Assembly: GCA_937891245.1 (NCBI GenBank)
Contig: CALAGB010000419.1
Location: 1 to 15,753 of the forward strand
DNA: 15,753 nucleotides
Direction of reading: 5' to 3'
Source of the DNA: an uncultured Thermomicrobiales bacterium
GTDB taxonomy: Bacteria > Chloroflexota > Chloroflexia > Thermomicrobiales > Thermomicrobiaceae
Shown here: positions 1 through 7,151 of the stretch, piece by piece
Position numbering within the stretch: position 1 is the stretch's first letter
Layout of the letters: every line of letters begins with the position of its first letter
The notes under the pieces: model-generated
The model's input: the letters and a program-made list of their open reading frames with translations, nothing else
Database searches by the model: none
Told to the model about the DNA's origin: nothing
Position numbers and translations under genes: made by a program

Positions 1-548
1 TCCTCGACCGGATCCTGGAACGGCTCTTCACCCTCGTAGGCTTGCAGGTCGATGATGACCTGATCGCCCTCTTGCGGGCTCCGAGCGTCTTCCGGCTCTT
101 TCCAAATGCTGTTCTGCTTCTGAATATTGCTAATCGCTTCGTCGACATCTTCGTCGCTGACGTTCACCTCTTGCGGTTCGACCCGCACATCGGTGTACTC
201 GTTGAGATCGACGGTTGGGTAGACCTGAACCTCGACCTTGAAGCCGACCGGTTCGTCCTGATAGACATCGACACTCGGCTCGGACACGGGTGTCAGTTCT
301 TCCTGCTCCAACGCCTGGCGGTAAAGACCGTCCATGATGTCGCGTTGGGCTTCTTCGACAATCACCTCACGGCCAAGCCGCTGCTCGACGATCTGTCGCG
401 GCGCCTTTCCGGGCCGAAAGCCAGGAATTCGAACCTGGCGGCTGATTTTCCGGTACGCCTTGTCCATCGCCTTGCTGAACTCATCGCTCTCGGCGACGAT
501 GTCCAATGAGACAGAACTTTGCGGCATTCGCTCGACGGTGACCTTCAC
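1..548 (-). CDS. tig: Trigger factor, N-terminal part (gene runs off the left edge)
   Basis: Ribosome-associated chaperone and peptidyl-prolyl isomerase that meets nascent chains at the exit tunnel. I translated the minus strand from GTG at 548-546, giving a protein that begins MKVTVERMPQSSVSLDI and stays open to base 1 (about 182 codons). The ribosome-docking signature GFRPGKAP is at residues 43-50, the position known from E. coli TF. Residues 1-140 match the ribosome-binding domain, and the acidic sequence near residues 155-180 (EGDQVIIDL) starts the FKBP-like PPIase domain. The rest of the PPIase domain and the C-terminal arms lie outside the window. GTG 548 is preferred over an in-frame GTG at 554 because AAGGG at 561-557 is 8 nt from 548 and only 2 nt from 554. 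It is transcribed divergently from the kinase-like gene at 742. Confidence 0.93.
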   Translation of the reverse strand, partial: MKVTVERMPQSSVSLDIVAESDEFSKAMDKAYRKISRQVRIPGFRPGKAPRQIVEQRLGREVIVEEAQRDIMDGLYRQALEQEELTPVSEPSVDVYQDEPVGFKVEVQVYPTVDLNEYTDVRVEPQEVNVSDEDVDEAISNIQKQNSIWKEPEDARSPQEGDQVIIDLQAYEGEEPFQDPVE

Positions 549-586
549 TGACACCACCCTTGTTAACAGACGGGTCGACGCGCCGG

Positions 587-617
587 ATTATAGCAAAGGG
601 CCTGAAGGCGCGACCAA
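587..617 (-). promoter_or_regulatory. Candidate sigma-70 type promoter for tig
   Basis: On the minus strand a perfect TATAAT lies at 592-587, about 39 bases upstream of the tig start codon. The best -35-like hexamer is TTGGTC at 617-612, with a long 19-nt spacer; at the ideal 17-nt spacing the sequence is only GGTCGC. The -10 box is convincing in this GC-rich context, the -35 box is weak. Confidence 0.5.
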
Positions 618-741
618 GAACCCACTTGGTTCTCTCATTATCCCACCTTCGCCCAATGCTGGCCGCAAGCATGCTGCTATTCGGCAGGTCGGCTACACTT
701 AGGAGACTTCGTTGGTCCGCGGAATCAATCGGTGACGACAG

Positions 742-1545
742 ATGACCTGGCAAGATTTTGAGAACCGGTGGCCAGTGCGCGCATCCCAAACGAACGAATC
801 GGTGAACGACGGTGGACGGTCCGGCAGCATGCGCCAGCCGCTCAGCCGCGATCTCGTGCGCACGATGTGTGAAGCGGAAATCGACGAATGTAAGTTGGTC
901 CCGTGGGGTTCGAACTACACCTTCGCGATCACCTTTGTGACCGCCGGCGGTGACGCACCGATCGCCATCTATAAACCGGCCAGCGGCGAAATCCCGCTCT
1001 GGGATTTCGACTCCGGTTCACTCTACCGGCGCGAATATGCCAGTTTCCTCCTGAGTCGCGTCCTCGGTTGGCACTTCATCCCGCCGACCGTCATCCGCAA
1101 CGGTCCGCACGGAATCGGCACCGTGCAGCTCTACATCGAGCCACTTCAGCGCGCTCAAAATCTCTTCGCGCGCGACCGTTACCAGGCGGCACTTCGCCCG
1201 GTGTTCGTCTTCGATCTGCTTGTCAACAACGCCGATCGGAAATCGAGTCATCTCTTCGTTGGTCGCCAGGATCGCCGTCTCTGGGGTATCGACCATGGCC
1301 TCACTTTCCACACCGATGCCAAATTGCGCACCGTCATCTGGAATTTTTGTGGCGAACCGCTGGATATGAATATGCAACAGACCCTTGACCGGCTGGTTCG
1401 CCATCAGTCGCGGATTGGTGCATTGCTCGATCCGTATTTGCGCGACGCCGAGATCGATCGGCTCTTTTCGCGCGCCGCACAGCTTCGACACGACGGGACG
1501 TTGCCGTTTCTCAATCAACGGCGCAACATCCCGTACGGTTGGTAG
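742..1545 (+). CDS. SCO1664-family protein, phosphatidylinositol 3/4-kinase-like fold
   Basis: A 267-aa soluble protein of the actinobacterial SCO1664 type (the TIGR03843 family as I recall it), which has a degenerate PI3/4-kinase or HipA-like fold. Visible hallmarks are the nucleotide-lysine strand IYKPASGE with the following PLWDF, the catalytic-loop-like NNADRK at 162-167, and the DFG-like IDHG at 183-186. No biochemical role is established. In actinobacteria the family is usually found beside a DUF3090 protein and a phosphoglycerate mutase-like protein, and neither is here. The start is uncertain: ATG 742 has no clear ribosome site, the first ~30 residues look non-conserved, and ATG 829 or GTG 802 are alternatives. 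It stands alone between tig (divergent) and the cox-like cluster, about 150 bases from coxG. Confidence 0.75.
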   Translation: MTWQDFENRWPVRASQTNESVNDGGRSGSMRQPLSRDLVRTMCEAEIDECKLVPWGSNYTFAITFVTAGGDAPIAIYKPASGEIPLWDFDSGSLYRREYASFLLSRVLGWHFIPPTVIRNGPHGIGTVQLYIEPLQRAQNLFARDRYQAALRPVFVFDLLVNNADRKSSHLFVGRQDRRLWGIDHGLTFHTDAKLRTVIWNFCGEPLDMNMQQTLDRLVRHQSRIGALLDPYLRDAEIDRLFSRAAQLRHDGTLPFLNQRRNIPYGW

Positions 1546-1565
1546 GTCGACGCGGATCAGCGCAC

Positions 1566-1595
1566 TTGACGATGCGCGGATTACACTCATTAAAT
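1566..1595 (+). promoter_or_regulatory. Candidate promoter for the coxGSLM cluster
   Basis: TTGACG at 1566-1571 (5/6 to the -35 consensus) is followed 18 nt later by TTAAAT at 1590-1595 (4/6 to TATAAT). It sits in an unusually AT-rich patch of the 150-base gap between the kinase-like gene and coxG. A transcript from here would have roughly a 95-nt leader. This is inferred from the hexamers only. Confidence 0.35.
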
Positions 1596-1697
1596 AAGTA
1601 ATTGCGTCGCCGCGCAGAATATCCGAAAGTATTGGCAGTCTTCGCGATAGCGGGCGGACCAACGACGCCGGCATCGTTATCGTTAAGGAGGATCCGC

Positions 1698-2141
1698 TTG
1701 AAGATCACCGGCAAACACACGATCAACGCGCCGCGGGACCAGGTTTGGCAACGGCTGATCGATCCTGATTCGATCGCCGCATGCCTGCCCGGCGTCGAGA
1801 CGCTCGATAAGGTCGGTGACGATGAATATTCGATGGCGATGAACATCGGCATCGGGATGGTCAAAGGCACCTACACCGGCAAGGTTCGCTTGTCGAACAT
1901 GAATGAGCCGACCGATTACCAGATGTATGTCGAGGGAAGCGGTCGACCCGGCTTCATCAAAGGAACCGGTTCGGTGCGCCTCGCTGAGGGCGAGAATAGC
2001 ACCACGGAGATCGAGTACAACGGCGACGTAGAGGTGGGAGGGCCGGTCGGAGCAGTTGCCCAGCGCATGCTTGGCGGTGTCGCCAACCGCATGGTCGGTC
2101 AATTCTTTGGGTGCGTTGAGTCCAAAATCACGGGCGAGTAG
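1698..2141 (+). CDS. coxG: CoxG-family SRPBCC protein (CO dehydrogenase subunit G-like)
   Basis: A 147-aa protein of the CoxG/SRPBCC family. Family members bind a hydrophobic ligand in a helix-grip cavity; CoxG of true CO dehydrogenases is implicated in membrane attachment of the enzyme and quinone delivery. The visible pattern is family-typical: the opening KITGKHTINAPRDQVW, LIDPDSIAACLPGVE, the GxxKGTYTGKV strand, and the closing helix GVANRMVGQFF. The start chosen is TTG 1698, because AAGGAGG at 1685-1691 lies 6 nt before it and the family N-terminus begins exactly there; the frame stays open upstream to 1602 but that extension is not conserved. No hydrophobic C-terminal tail is present, so membrane anchoring is not evident. 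It is the first gene of the cox-like cluster, 56 nt before coxS. Confidence 0.85.
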   Translation: MKITGKHTINAPRDQVWQRLIDPDSIAACLPGVETLDKVGDDEYSMAMNIGIGMVKGTYTGKVRLSNMNEPTDYQMYVEGSGRPGFIKGTGSVRLAEGENSTTEIEYNGDVEVGGPVGAVAQRMLGGVANRMVGQFFGCVESKITGE

Positions 2142-2197
2142 ACGCCAATCGGGTTCGGTCTAACGAGTCAACGGTTGCGTCTGGAGGGAGATTCATC

Positions 2198-2692
2198 GTG
2201 AAGCAGCAGGTCACGATTACCGTCAACGGCACCACCCATACGAGCGAGGTGGAACCCCGACTCTTGCTGGTCCATTACCTGCGCGACGTGCTCGACCTCA
2301 CCGGAACGCACGTCGGTTGTGATACGAGCCAGTGCGGCGCCTGCACCGTGCATATGAACGGCGACGCCGTCAAGTCATGCACCATCCTGGCTGTTCAGGC
2401 CGATGGCGCCGAGATTACGACGATCGAGGGCCTCGCCAAGGATGGCGAACTGCACCCGATCCAGGAAGGCTTCTGGGAGATGCACGGCCTGCAGTGCGGC
2501 TTCTGCACACCGGGCATGATCATGACCTCGGTCAATCTGCTCAAGAACAACCCGCATCCGACCGAAGCCGAGATCCGCCACGGTCTTGAAGGCAACCTCT
2601 GCCGCTGCACCGGCTACCAGAACATCGTCAAGGCCGTTCAGTATGCCGCCGACAAGATGAACGCGGAGCCAGCTGCCGCCGGAGACGACTAA
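2198..2692 (+). CDS. coxS: Molybdenum hydroxylase small subunit, two [2Fe-2S] clusters (CoxS-like)
   Basis: Electron-transfer subunit carrying electrons from the Mo site to FAD. The 164-aa length is normal for the family. The plant-ferredoxin-type N-domain has Cys41, Cys46, Cys49 and Cys61 (GCDTSQCGAC). The C-terminal helical domain carries the second cluster ligands Cys100 and Cys103 (QCGFCTPGM) and Cys135 and Cys137 (LCRCTGYQNIV). All eight cysteines are present. The GTG start at 2198 follows GGAGGGAG (2183-2190) at 7 nt. It is cytoplasmic, with no signal peptide. It lies between coxG and coxL with a 69-nt gap to coxL that contains a small hairpin. The fold is shared by CO dehydrogenases, xanthine dehydrogenases and other aldehyde or aromatic hydroxylases, so this subunit alone does not fix the substrate. 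Confidence 0.95.
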   Translation: MKQQVTITVNGTTHTSEVEPRLLLVHYLRDVLDLTGTHVGCDTSQCGACTVHMNGDAVKSCTILAVQADGAEITTIEGLAKDGELHPIQEGFWEMHGLQCGFCTPGMIMTSVNLLKNNPHPTEAEIRHGLEGNLCRCTGYQNIVKAVQYAADKMNAEPAAAGDD

Positions 2693-2705
2693 GTGCGCTG
2701 ACCCG

Positions 2706-2721
2706 CATCTCACGCGAGATG
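2706..2721 (+). other. Small hairpin between coxS and coxL
   Basis: CATCTC (2706-2711) and GAGATG (2716-2721) form a perfect 6-bp stem around the loop ACGC. There is no U-tract, so it is not a terminator. It could act as an mRNA processing or stability element that sets subunit ratios, but its size is within what chance gives. Confidence 0.25.
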
Positions 2722-2761
2722 TCGATTCGTCGCCGCTTTGCAACGTCTAAGGGAGGGCACA

Positions 2762-5119
2762 ATGGCGGTCTCGAGCCCGTTCGGTTCATCAATCAAGCGA
2801 CGCGAGGATCCGAGGCTCATTACCGGCGCCGGGCATTATACCGATGATGTCCGCTTGCCGGGGATGCTGACGATGTCGATCCTGCGCAGCCCACACGCGC
2901 ACGCACGCATCACCAACATCGATACGAGCACAGCCAAGGCGATGCCGGGCGTCGTCGCGATCTATACCGGCGCCGATCTCGTCGATCTCGTCGCGCCGGT
3001 ACCGTGCGCCTGGCAGCCGAAAGACTCCGATATCAAGGTTCCTGAGTACCGGCCGCTCGCGGTTGACACCGTCCGCTATGTCGGCGACGGCGTCGCGGCG
3101 GTCGTGGCCGAGGATATGTACACAGCGCGGGACGCCGCTGCCGCGATCGACGTCACTTACGAAACGCTGCCGGCCGTCGTCAAACAGCTCGATGCGATGG
3201 AAGCTGGCGCGCCTCAGCTCTACGAGAACGTGCCGAACAACGTCGCGTTCCACTTCCACCTCGGAGGCGGAGATGTCGATGCAGCCTTCCAGAACGCCGA
3301 TCTCACCTTCAAACAGCGCATCGTGAATCAACGACTGATCCCGAACGCGATGGAAACGCGCGGAGCAGTCGCCTCGTACCAGCGCGGCTCGAACGAACTA
3401 ACGCTCTGGTCGACGACCCAGAACCCGCACATCGTGCGCTTCCTCATGTCGCTCTGCACGAATATCCCGGAAACGAACATTCGTGTGCTGTCGCAGGACG
3501 TCGGCGGCGGGTTCGGCAGCAAGATTCCGATGTACGCGGGCGAAATGATTGCCTCCGTGGTCTCCAAGGAGCTACTGCGACCGATCAAGTGGATCGAAGA
3601 TCGCTCAGAGAACTACGTGGCGACGACGCATGGTCGCGACCACGTTGACGATGTCGAAGTGGCGGCGATGAGCGACGGCCGCGTTGTCGGCTTGAAGGTC
3701 ACCGCCTATGCAAACATGGGCGCCTATCTCTCGACGGCGGCTCCCGGCGTGCCGACCTGGCTCTTCAGCGTCATGCTTGGTGGGACCTACGACATTCGCA
3801 ACGTTTCCAGCGACGTCTACGGCGTCCTGACGAACACCACCCCGACCGACGCCTATCGTGGCGCCGGGCGTCCGGAAGCGACCTACATCATCGAACGGGT
3901 GATGGATCTCGTCGCCCGGAAGCTCAACCTCGATCCGTTGGAGGTTCGGCGCAAGAACTTCATCCAGCCGGCGGATTTCCCCTATTCGATTGCCTCCGGC
4001 GCGATCGCCTATGACAGCGGCGACTACGAGAAGACGCTGAACCGGGCGATCGAGATGGTTGACTACACTGCTCTGCGCAAGGAGCAGGAAGAGGCGCGGG
4101 CCAACGGACGATTCTTCGGCATCGGTTTTTCAACGTACATCGAGGTTTGTGGTCTGGCACCGTCCGCCGCAGCTGGAGCGATGGGCTTTGGCGGCGGGCT
4201 CTACGAGAGTGCCGTGGTCCGGGTGCATCCAACCGCCAAGGTGACGGTACTCACCGGCATCAACCCACAGGGCCAGGGTGAGGGCACAACGTTCGCACAA
4301 CTGGTCAGCGACGAGCTTGGCGTGCCGGTCGAGGATGTCGAGATCGTCTGGGGCGACACCGATCGCGTTCCGATGGGCTGGGGCACCTATGGCAGCCGCA
4401 GCACCGCCGTCGGAGGAAGCGCGCTCGTCTACGCCGCGCGGAACGTGCGCGACAAGATGATGAAGATCGGCGCACACCTGCTGGAAGTCTCCCCCGAGGA
4501 AGTCGTCTTTGAAAACGGCAACGTCCACGTCAAGGGCGCGCCGGATCAGGTCAAGTCATTCGCTGAGGTCGCGCTGGCCGCGTACACCGCATGGAATATG
4601 CCGGAAGGCGTGACGCCCGGCCTCGAAGAGACCTATTTCTTCGATCCGGTCAGCAACACGTTCCCATTCGGCGCGCACGTCTGCGTCGTCGAAATCGACA
4701 AAGATTCCGGCAAGGCCGATGTACGCCGCTATGTGGCCGTCGATGACGTCGGCAACGTGATCAACCCGATGATCGTTGACGGGCAACTCCATGGTGGTAT
4801 CGCCCAGGGTCTGGCACAGGCGGTGCTCGAAACCGCGGTCTATGACGATAACGGACAACTGTTGAGCGGCACGATGATGGACTACGCGATCCCCAAGGCG
4901 AGTTCGTTCCCGAACTACGAACTCGATCGAACGGTGACGCCCTGCCCGTTCAATCCGATGGGTTTGAAAGGTGTCGGGGAAGCCGGAACGATCGCATCGA
5001 CGCCGGCGATTATGAACGCCATCATCGACGCGCTGAGCCCGCTCGGCGTCGAACACTTCGATATGCCGGCCAGCCCGCAGCGACTCTGGCAGTTCGTGCA
5101 TGAGCAGAAGGGGAACTGA
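2762..5119 (+). CDS. coxL: Molybdopterin-binding large subunit, form II CoxL-like hydroxylase
   Basis: Catalytic subunit (785 aa) of a xanthine oxidase-family molybdenum hydroxylase. The N-terminal aldehyde oxidase a/b-hammerhead domain (RREDPRLITGAGHYTDD) is followed by the Mo-cofactor domains. GGGFGSK at 248-254 is the pterin-binding glycine loop, and GVGEAGT near 737-743 supplies the invariant catalytic Glu740. The active-site loop reads AYRGAGR at 364-370 (bases 3851-3871). True form I CO dehydrogenase has AYxCSFR, with a cysteine that bridges Cu and Mo; here Gly367 stands at the cysteine position. This defines the form II class, whose natural substrates are mostly unproven. The start chosen is ATG 2762, 5 nt after GGGAGGG (2751-2757... 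spacing counted from the purine run), rather than the in-frame ATG 2738. The gene name is by family; coxL-like is safer. Confidence 0.93.
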   Translation: MAVSSPFGSSIKRREDPRLITGAGHYTDDVRLPGMLTMSILRSPHAHARITNIDTSTAKAMPGVVAIYTGADLVDLVAPVPCAWQPKDSDIKVPEYRPLAVDTVRYVGDGVAAVVAEDMYTARDAAAAIDVTYETLPAVVKQLDAMEAGAPQLYENVPNNVAFHFHLGGGDVDAAFQNADLTFKQRIVNQRLIPNAMETRGAVASYQRGSNELTLWSTTQNPHIVRFLMSLCTNIPETNIRVLSQDVGGGFGSKIPMYAGEMIASVVSKELLRPIKWIEDRSENYVATTHGRDHVDDVEVAAMSDGRVVGLKVTAYANMGAYLSTAAPGVPTWLFSVMLGGTYDIRNVSSDVYGVLTNTTPTDAYRGAGRPEATYIIERVMDLVARKLNLDPLEVRRKNFIQPADFPYSIASGAIAYDSGDYEKTLNRAIEMVDYTALRKEQEEARANGRFFGIGFSTYIEVCGLAPSAAAGAMGFGGGLYESAVVRVHPTAKVTVLTGINPQGQGEGTTFAQLVSDELGVPVEDVEIVWGDTDRVPMGWGTYGSRSTAVGGSALVYAARNVRDKMMKIGAHLLEVSPEEVVFENGNVHVKGAPDQVKSFAEVALAAYTAWNMPEGVTPGLEETYFFDPVSNTFPFGAHVCVVEIDKDSGKADVRRYVAVDDVGNVINPMIVDGQLHGGIAQGLAQAVLETAVYDDNGQLLSGTMMDYAIPKASSFPNYELDRTVTPCPFNPMGLKGVGEAGTIASTPAIMNAIIDALSPLGVEHFDMPASPQRLWQFVHEQKGN

Positions 5120-5123
5120 GGAG

Positions 5124-5990
5124 ATGTATCCAAGCGCCTTCGACTATTTCCGACCATCAAGCGTCGAGGAAGTTGTCAAACTCCTCCAGGAAAATCCGGA
5201 AGGGAAGATTATCGCCGGGGGGCATAGCCTCCTGCCGATGATGAAGCTGCGATTGGCAGCGCCCGCCTCGCTGATCGACATCGGCAAGGTGGCCGGTATC
5301 GACGGTGTCCGTTCCGAGAATGGCGGCGTCGTCTTCGGCGCTCGTACCACCTACGATCAGATTATGAAGTCGGACGTCGTCCAGCAGACGCTGCCGATCG
5401 CCGTCGAGGCGGCCGGCGTCGTCGGTGATATTCAGGTACGCAATCGCGGCACGATCGGCGGCTCGATCGCCCATGCCGACCCGGCTGCTGATTTCCCGGC
5501 CGTCCTGCTCGCGGTTGACGCCAAGGTGAACGCCACCGGTCCCAACGGCCAGCGGACGATCGGCATCGACGACTTCTTCGTCGATATGTTCACGACGTCA
5601 CTCGAACCGGAAGAGATTGTGACCGAGATCTCAGTCGCCAATCCGGCCGCGAGGACGGGCATGGCCTATGAGAAGTTCGCGCACCCGGCCTCGGGCTACG
5701 CGATCGTCGGTGTCGCCGCGTCAGTCACGCTCGGCGAAGACGGCAACGTCTCCGCGGCACGCATCGCGGTCACCGGCGCTGGCCCGATCGCCGTGCGCGC
5801 GAACGGCACCGAATCGGCCCTCATCGGTCAGGCGCCGACAGCCGAGAACGTCAAAGCGGCTGCTCAGAAGGCGTCCGATGGCATGACCTTCCTCGGCGAC
5901 ATCCACGCCGGCGAAGAGTATCGTGCTCATCTGACGCGCGTCTTCACCGAGCGCGCCATCAACAAAGCGGTCGAGCGCGCCAAGGGCTAG
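5124..5990 (+). CDS. coxM: Molybdenum hydroxylase medium subunit, FAD-binding (CoxM-like)
   Basis: FAD-binding subunit (288 aa) that takes electrons from the 2Fe-2S clusters and passes them to an acceptor. The two flavin-binding signatures of the family are clear: AGGHSLLP at 31-38 and TIGGSIAHADPAAD at 110-123. The C-terminal CO dehydrogenase flavoprotein domain follows (AYEKFAHPASGYAIVG onward). The start chosen is ATG 5124, 4 nt after the coxL stop, because the family begins near MYPSAFDYFRP; an earlier in-frame ATG at 5100 would overlap coxL. AAGGGG at 5108-5113 serves as ribosome site. Last gene before a strong hairpin, completing the S-L-M order typical of form II clusters. Confidence 0.94.
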   Translation: MYPSAFDYFRPSSVEEVVKLLQENPEGKIIAGGHSLLPMMKLRLAAPASLIDIGKVAGIDGVRSENGGVVFGARTTYDQIMKSDVVQQTLPIAVEAAGVVGDIQVRNRGTIGGSIAHADPAADFPAVLLAVDAKVNATGPNGQRTIGIDDFFVDMFTTSLEPEEIVTEISVANPAARTGMAYEKFAHPASGYAIVGVAASVTLGEDGNVSAARIAVTGAGPIAVRANGTESALIGQAPTAENVKAAAQKASDGMTFLGDIHAGEEYRAHLTRVFTERAINKAVERAKG

Positions 5991-6016
5991 GCGTTCGAGC
6001 TCAAACGCAACGGAAC

Positions 6017-6042
6017 GAGGCGGCCGAGCATTCGGCCGCCTC
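6017..6042 (+). terminator. Strong hairpin after coxM, probable terminator or attenuator
   Basis: GAGGCGGCCGA (6017-6027) and TCGGCCGCCTC (6032-6042) form a perfect 11-bp, mostly G-C stem closed by a 4-base GCAT loop, 27 nt after the coxM stop. The sequence after it (ATCATTTACC) is only modestly T-rich, so termination may be partial. It separates the structural genes from coxD onward. Confidence 0.7.
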
Positions 6043-6138
6043 ATCATTTACCCCGTTAGCTTGAGATCCCGCCGATCCCTGTTGTCGCGCAACTGATCTG
6101 GTGCGATTATGGCGCGGGCGGGATACGAGCCGGCCAAC

Positions 6139-6155
6139 TGCCTTCCGGGAAGGCA
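6139..6155 (+). promoter_or_regulatory. 17-bp palindrome, candidate operator upstream of coxD
   Basis: TGCCTTCC (6139-6146), one central G, then GGAAGGCA (6148-6155) is a perfect inverted repeat. It covers the position where a -35 element would lie for the -10 box at 6172, so a bound dimeric regulator would block or position RNA polymerase. No regulator gene is in the window. Confidence 0.45.
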
Positions 6156-6168
6156 TTTGGGCGCGATT

Positions 6169-6177
6169 TGTTATGAT
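6169..6177 (+). promoter_or_regulatory. Candidate extended -10 promoter for coxD onward
   Basis: TGT followed by TATGAT (TATGAT at 6172-6177) matches an extended -10 element (TGn plus 5/6 of TATAAT) in otherwise GC-rich DNA, about 72 bases before the coxD start. No good -35 box sits 17 nt upstream, which fits an extended -10 promoter; that space is occupied by the palindrome at 6139-6155. Confidence 0.45.
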
Positions 6178-6248
6178 ATACCGGTTGTATCAGACAGGAT
6201 CATCATCGTGCGGGAACCACTGTTCCGCGACTAAAGGGGGAGAACCAC

Positions 6249-7142
6249 TTGGAACTGAATTCTGTCGAAGCCGTTCAGCAGGCGCTGGCGACACAGCGCT
6301 ACGTTTCCGAGCAGAGCCTGGCGACCGCGATTTATCTCTCGCTCGCGCTCCCCAAGCCGCTGCTGCTCGAAGGCGAAGCAGGTGTTGGGAAGACGGAGGT
6401 CGCCAAGGCACTGGCGACGATTCTCGATACCAAACTGATCCGGCTTCAATGCTACGAAGGTTTGGACGTTAGCCACGCCGTTTACGAGTGGAACTACCCC
6501 CGACAGATGCTCGCCATCCGCGTGCTCGAAGATGAGAAAGTCGACCGGGAAAAGGCCGTCGAGGAGATCTTCAGCTCTGAATATCTGATCGAGCGACCGC
6601 TGCTTGAGGCGGTGCGCCACTCAACGGGCAAGGCACCGGTGCTACTGATCGACGAGATCGACCGCGCCGACGAGGAGTTCGAGGCGTTCTTGCTCGAACT
6701 GCTCTCCGACTTCCAGATCACCATCCCGGAGATCGGCACGATCAAAGCCGTGCACCCGCCGATCGTTATCATCACCTCGAACCGAACCCGTGAGCTGCAC
6801 GACGCGCTCAAGCGGCGCTGCCTCTATCACTGGATCGACTACCCGTCGGTCGATAAAGAATTCCGCATCGTCACCGGCAAGGTTCCGGGGATCAACGAGC
6901 GGCTGGCGCAGCAGATCACGACCTTCATTCATGAACTGCGCCGCGAGGATCTGTACAAGCTACCGGGCGTCGCGGAAACACTTGACTGGGCGGCCGCGCT
7001 GCTGGCGTTGAATCAGCGAGAGCTGTCGACGGAGATCGCCTCCGCCACGCTCGGCGCGATCCTGAAGCATCAGGAGGACTTGCAGGCGATCCGCAAGGGC
7101 AAGCTTGAGAACCTGGTTGCTGCCGCGTCGAACGGGGAGTAA
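6249..7142 (+). CDS. coxD: MoxR-family AAA+ ATPase, CoxD-like maturation chaperone
   Basis: A 297-aa cytoplasmic AAA+ ATPase. CoxD of Oligotropha acts after folding, in building the sulfur/copper part of the Mo active site; MoxR ATPases usually work with a VWA partner, which is the next gene. Walker A GEAGVGKT is at 42-49, Walker B LLIDEID at 132-138, and a sensor/arginine-finger region TSNRTRELHDALKRRC follows. The start is TTG 6249, supported by the purine run AAAGGGGGAG (6233-6242) 6 nt upstream; the translated N-terminus MELNSVEAVQ fits the family. First gene after the coxM hairpin and the promoter candidate, 9 nt before coxE. Because the enzyme upstream is form II and has no Cu-binding cysteine, what CoxD does here is open. 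Confidence 0.92.
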   Translation: MELNSVEAVQQALATQRYVSEQSLATAIYLSLALPKPLLLEGEAGVGKTEVAKALATILDTKLIRLQCYEGLDVSHAVYEWNYPRQMLAIRVLEDEKVDREKAVEEIFSSEYLIERPLLEAVRHSTGKAPVLLIDEIDRADEEFEAFLLELLSDFQITIPEIGTIKAVHPPIVIITSNRTRELHDALKRRCLYHWIDYPSVDKEFRIVTGKVPGINERLAQQITTFIHELRREDLYKLPGVAETLDWAAALLALNQRELSTEIASATLGAILKHQEDLQAIRKGKLENLVAAASNGE

Positions 7143-7151
7143 CGGCACGAC

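Noticed and set aside
481..789. Minus-strand open frame of 102 codons across the tig upstream region
   Set aside because: It covers the tig promoter and start, has no recognisable domain, and conflicts with the well-supported trigger factor frame.
1018..1674. Long antisense frame opposite the SCO1664-family gene
   Set aside because: It is a GC-rich codon shadow; the plus-strand frame has recognisable family motifs and this one does not.
1602..1697. N-terminal extension of coxG to base 1602
   Set aside because: The extra residues are not family-like, and AAGGAGG at 1685-1691 points to TTG 1698 as start.
3851..3871. Naming the enzyme a true aerobic CO dehydrogenase
   Set aside because: The loop is AYRGAGR, with no cysteine to bind copper, and the subunit order is S-L-M; both mark form II.
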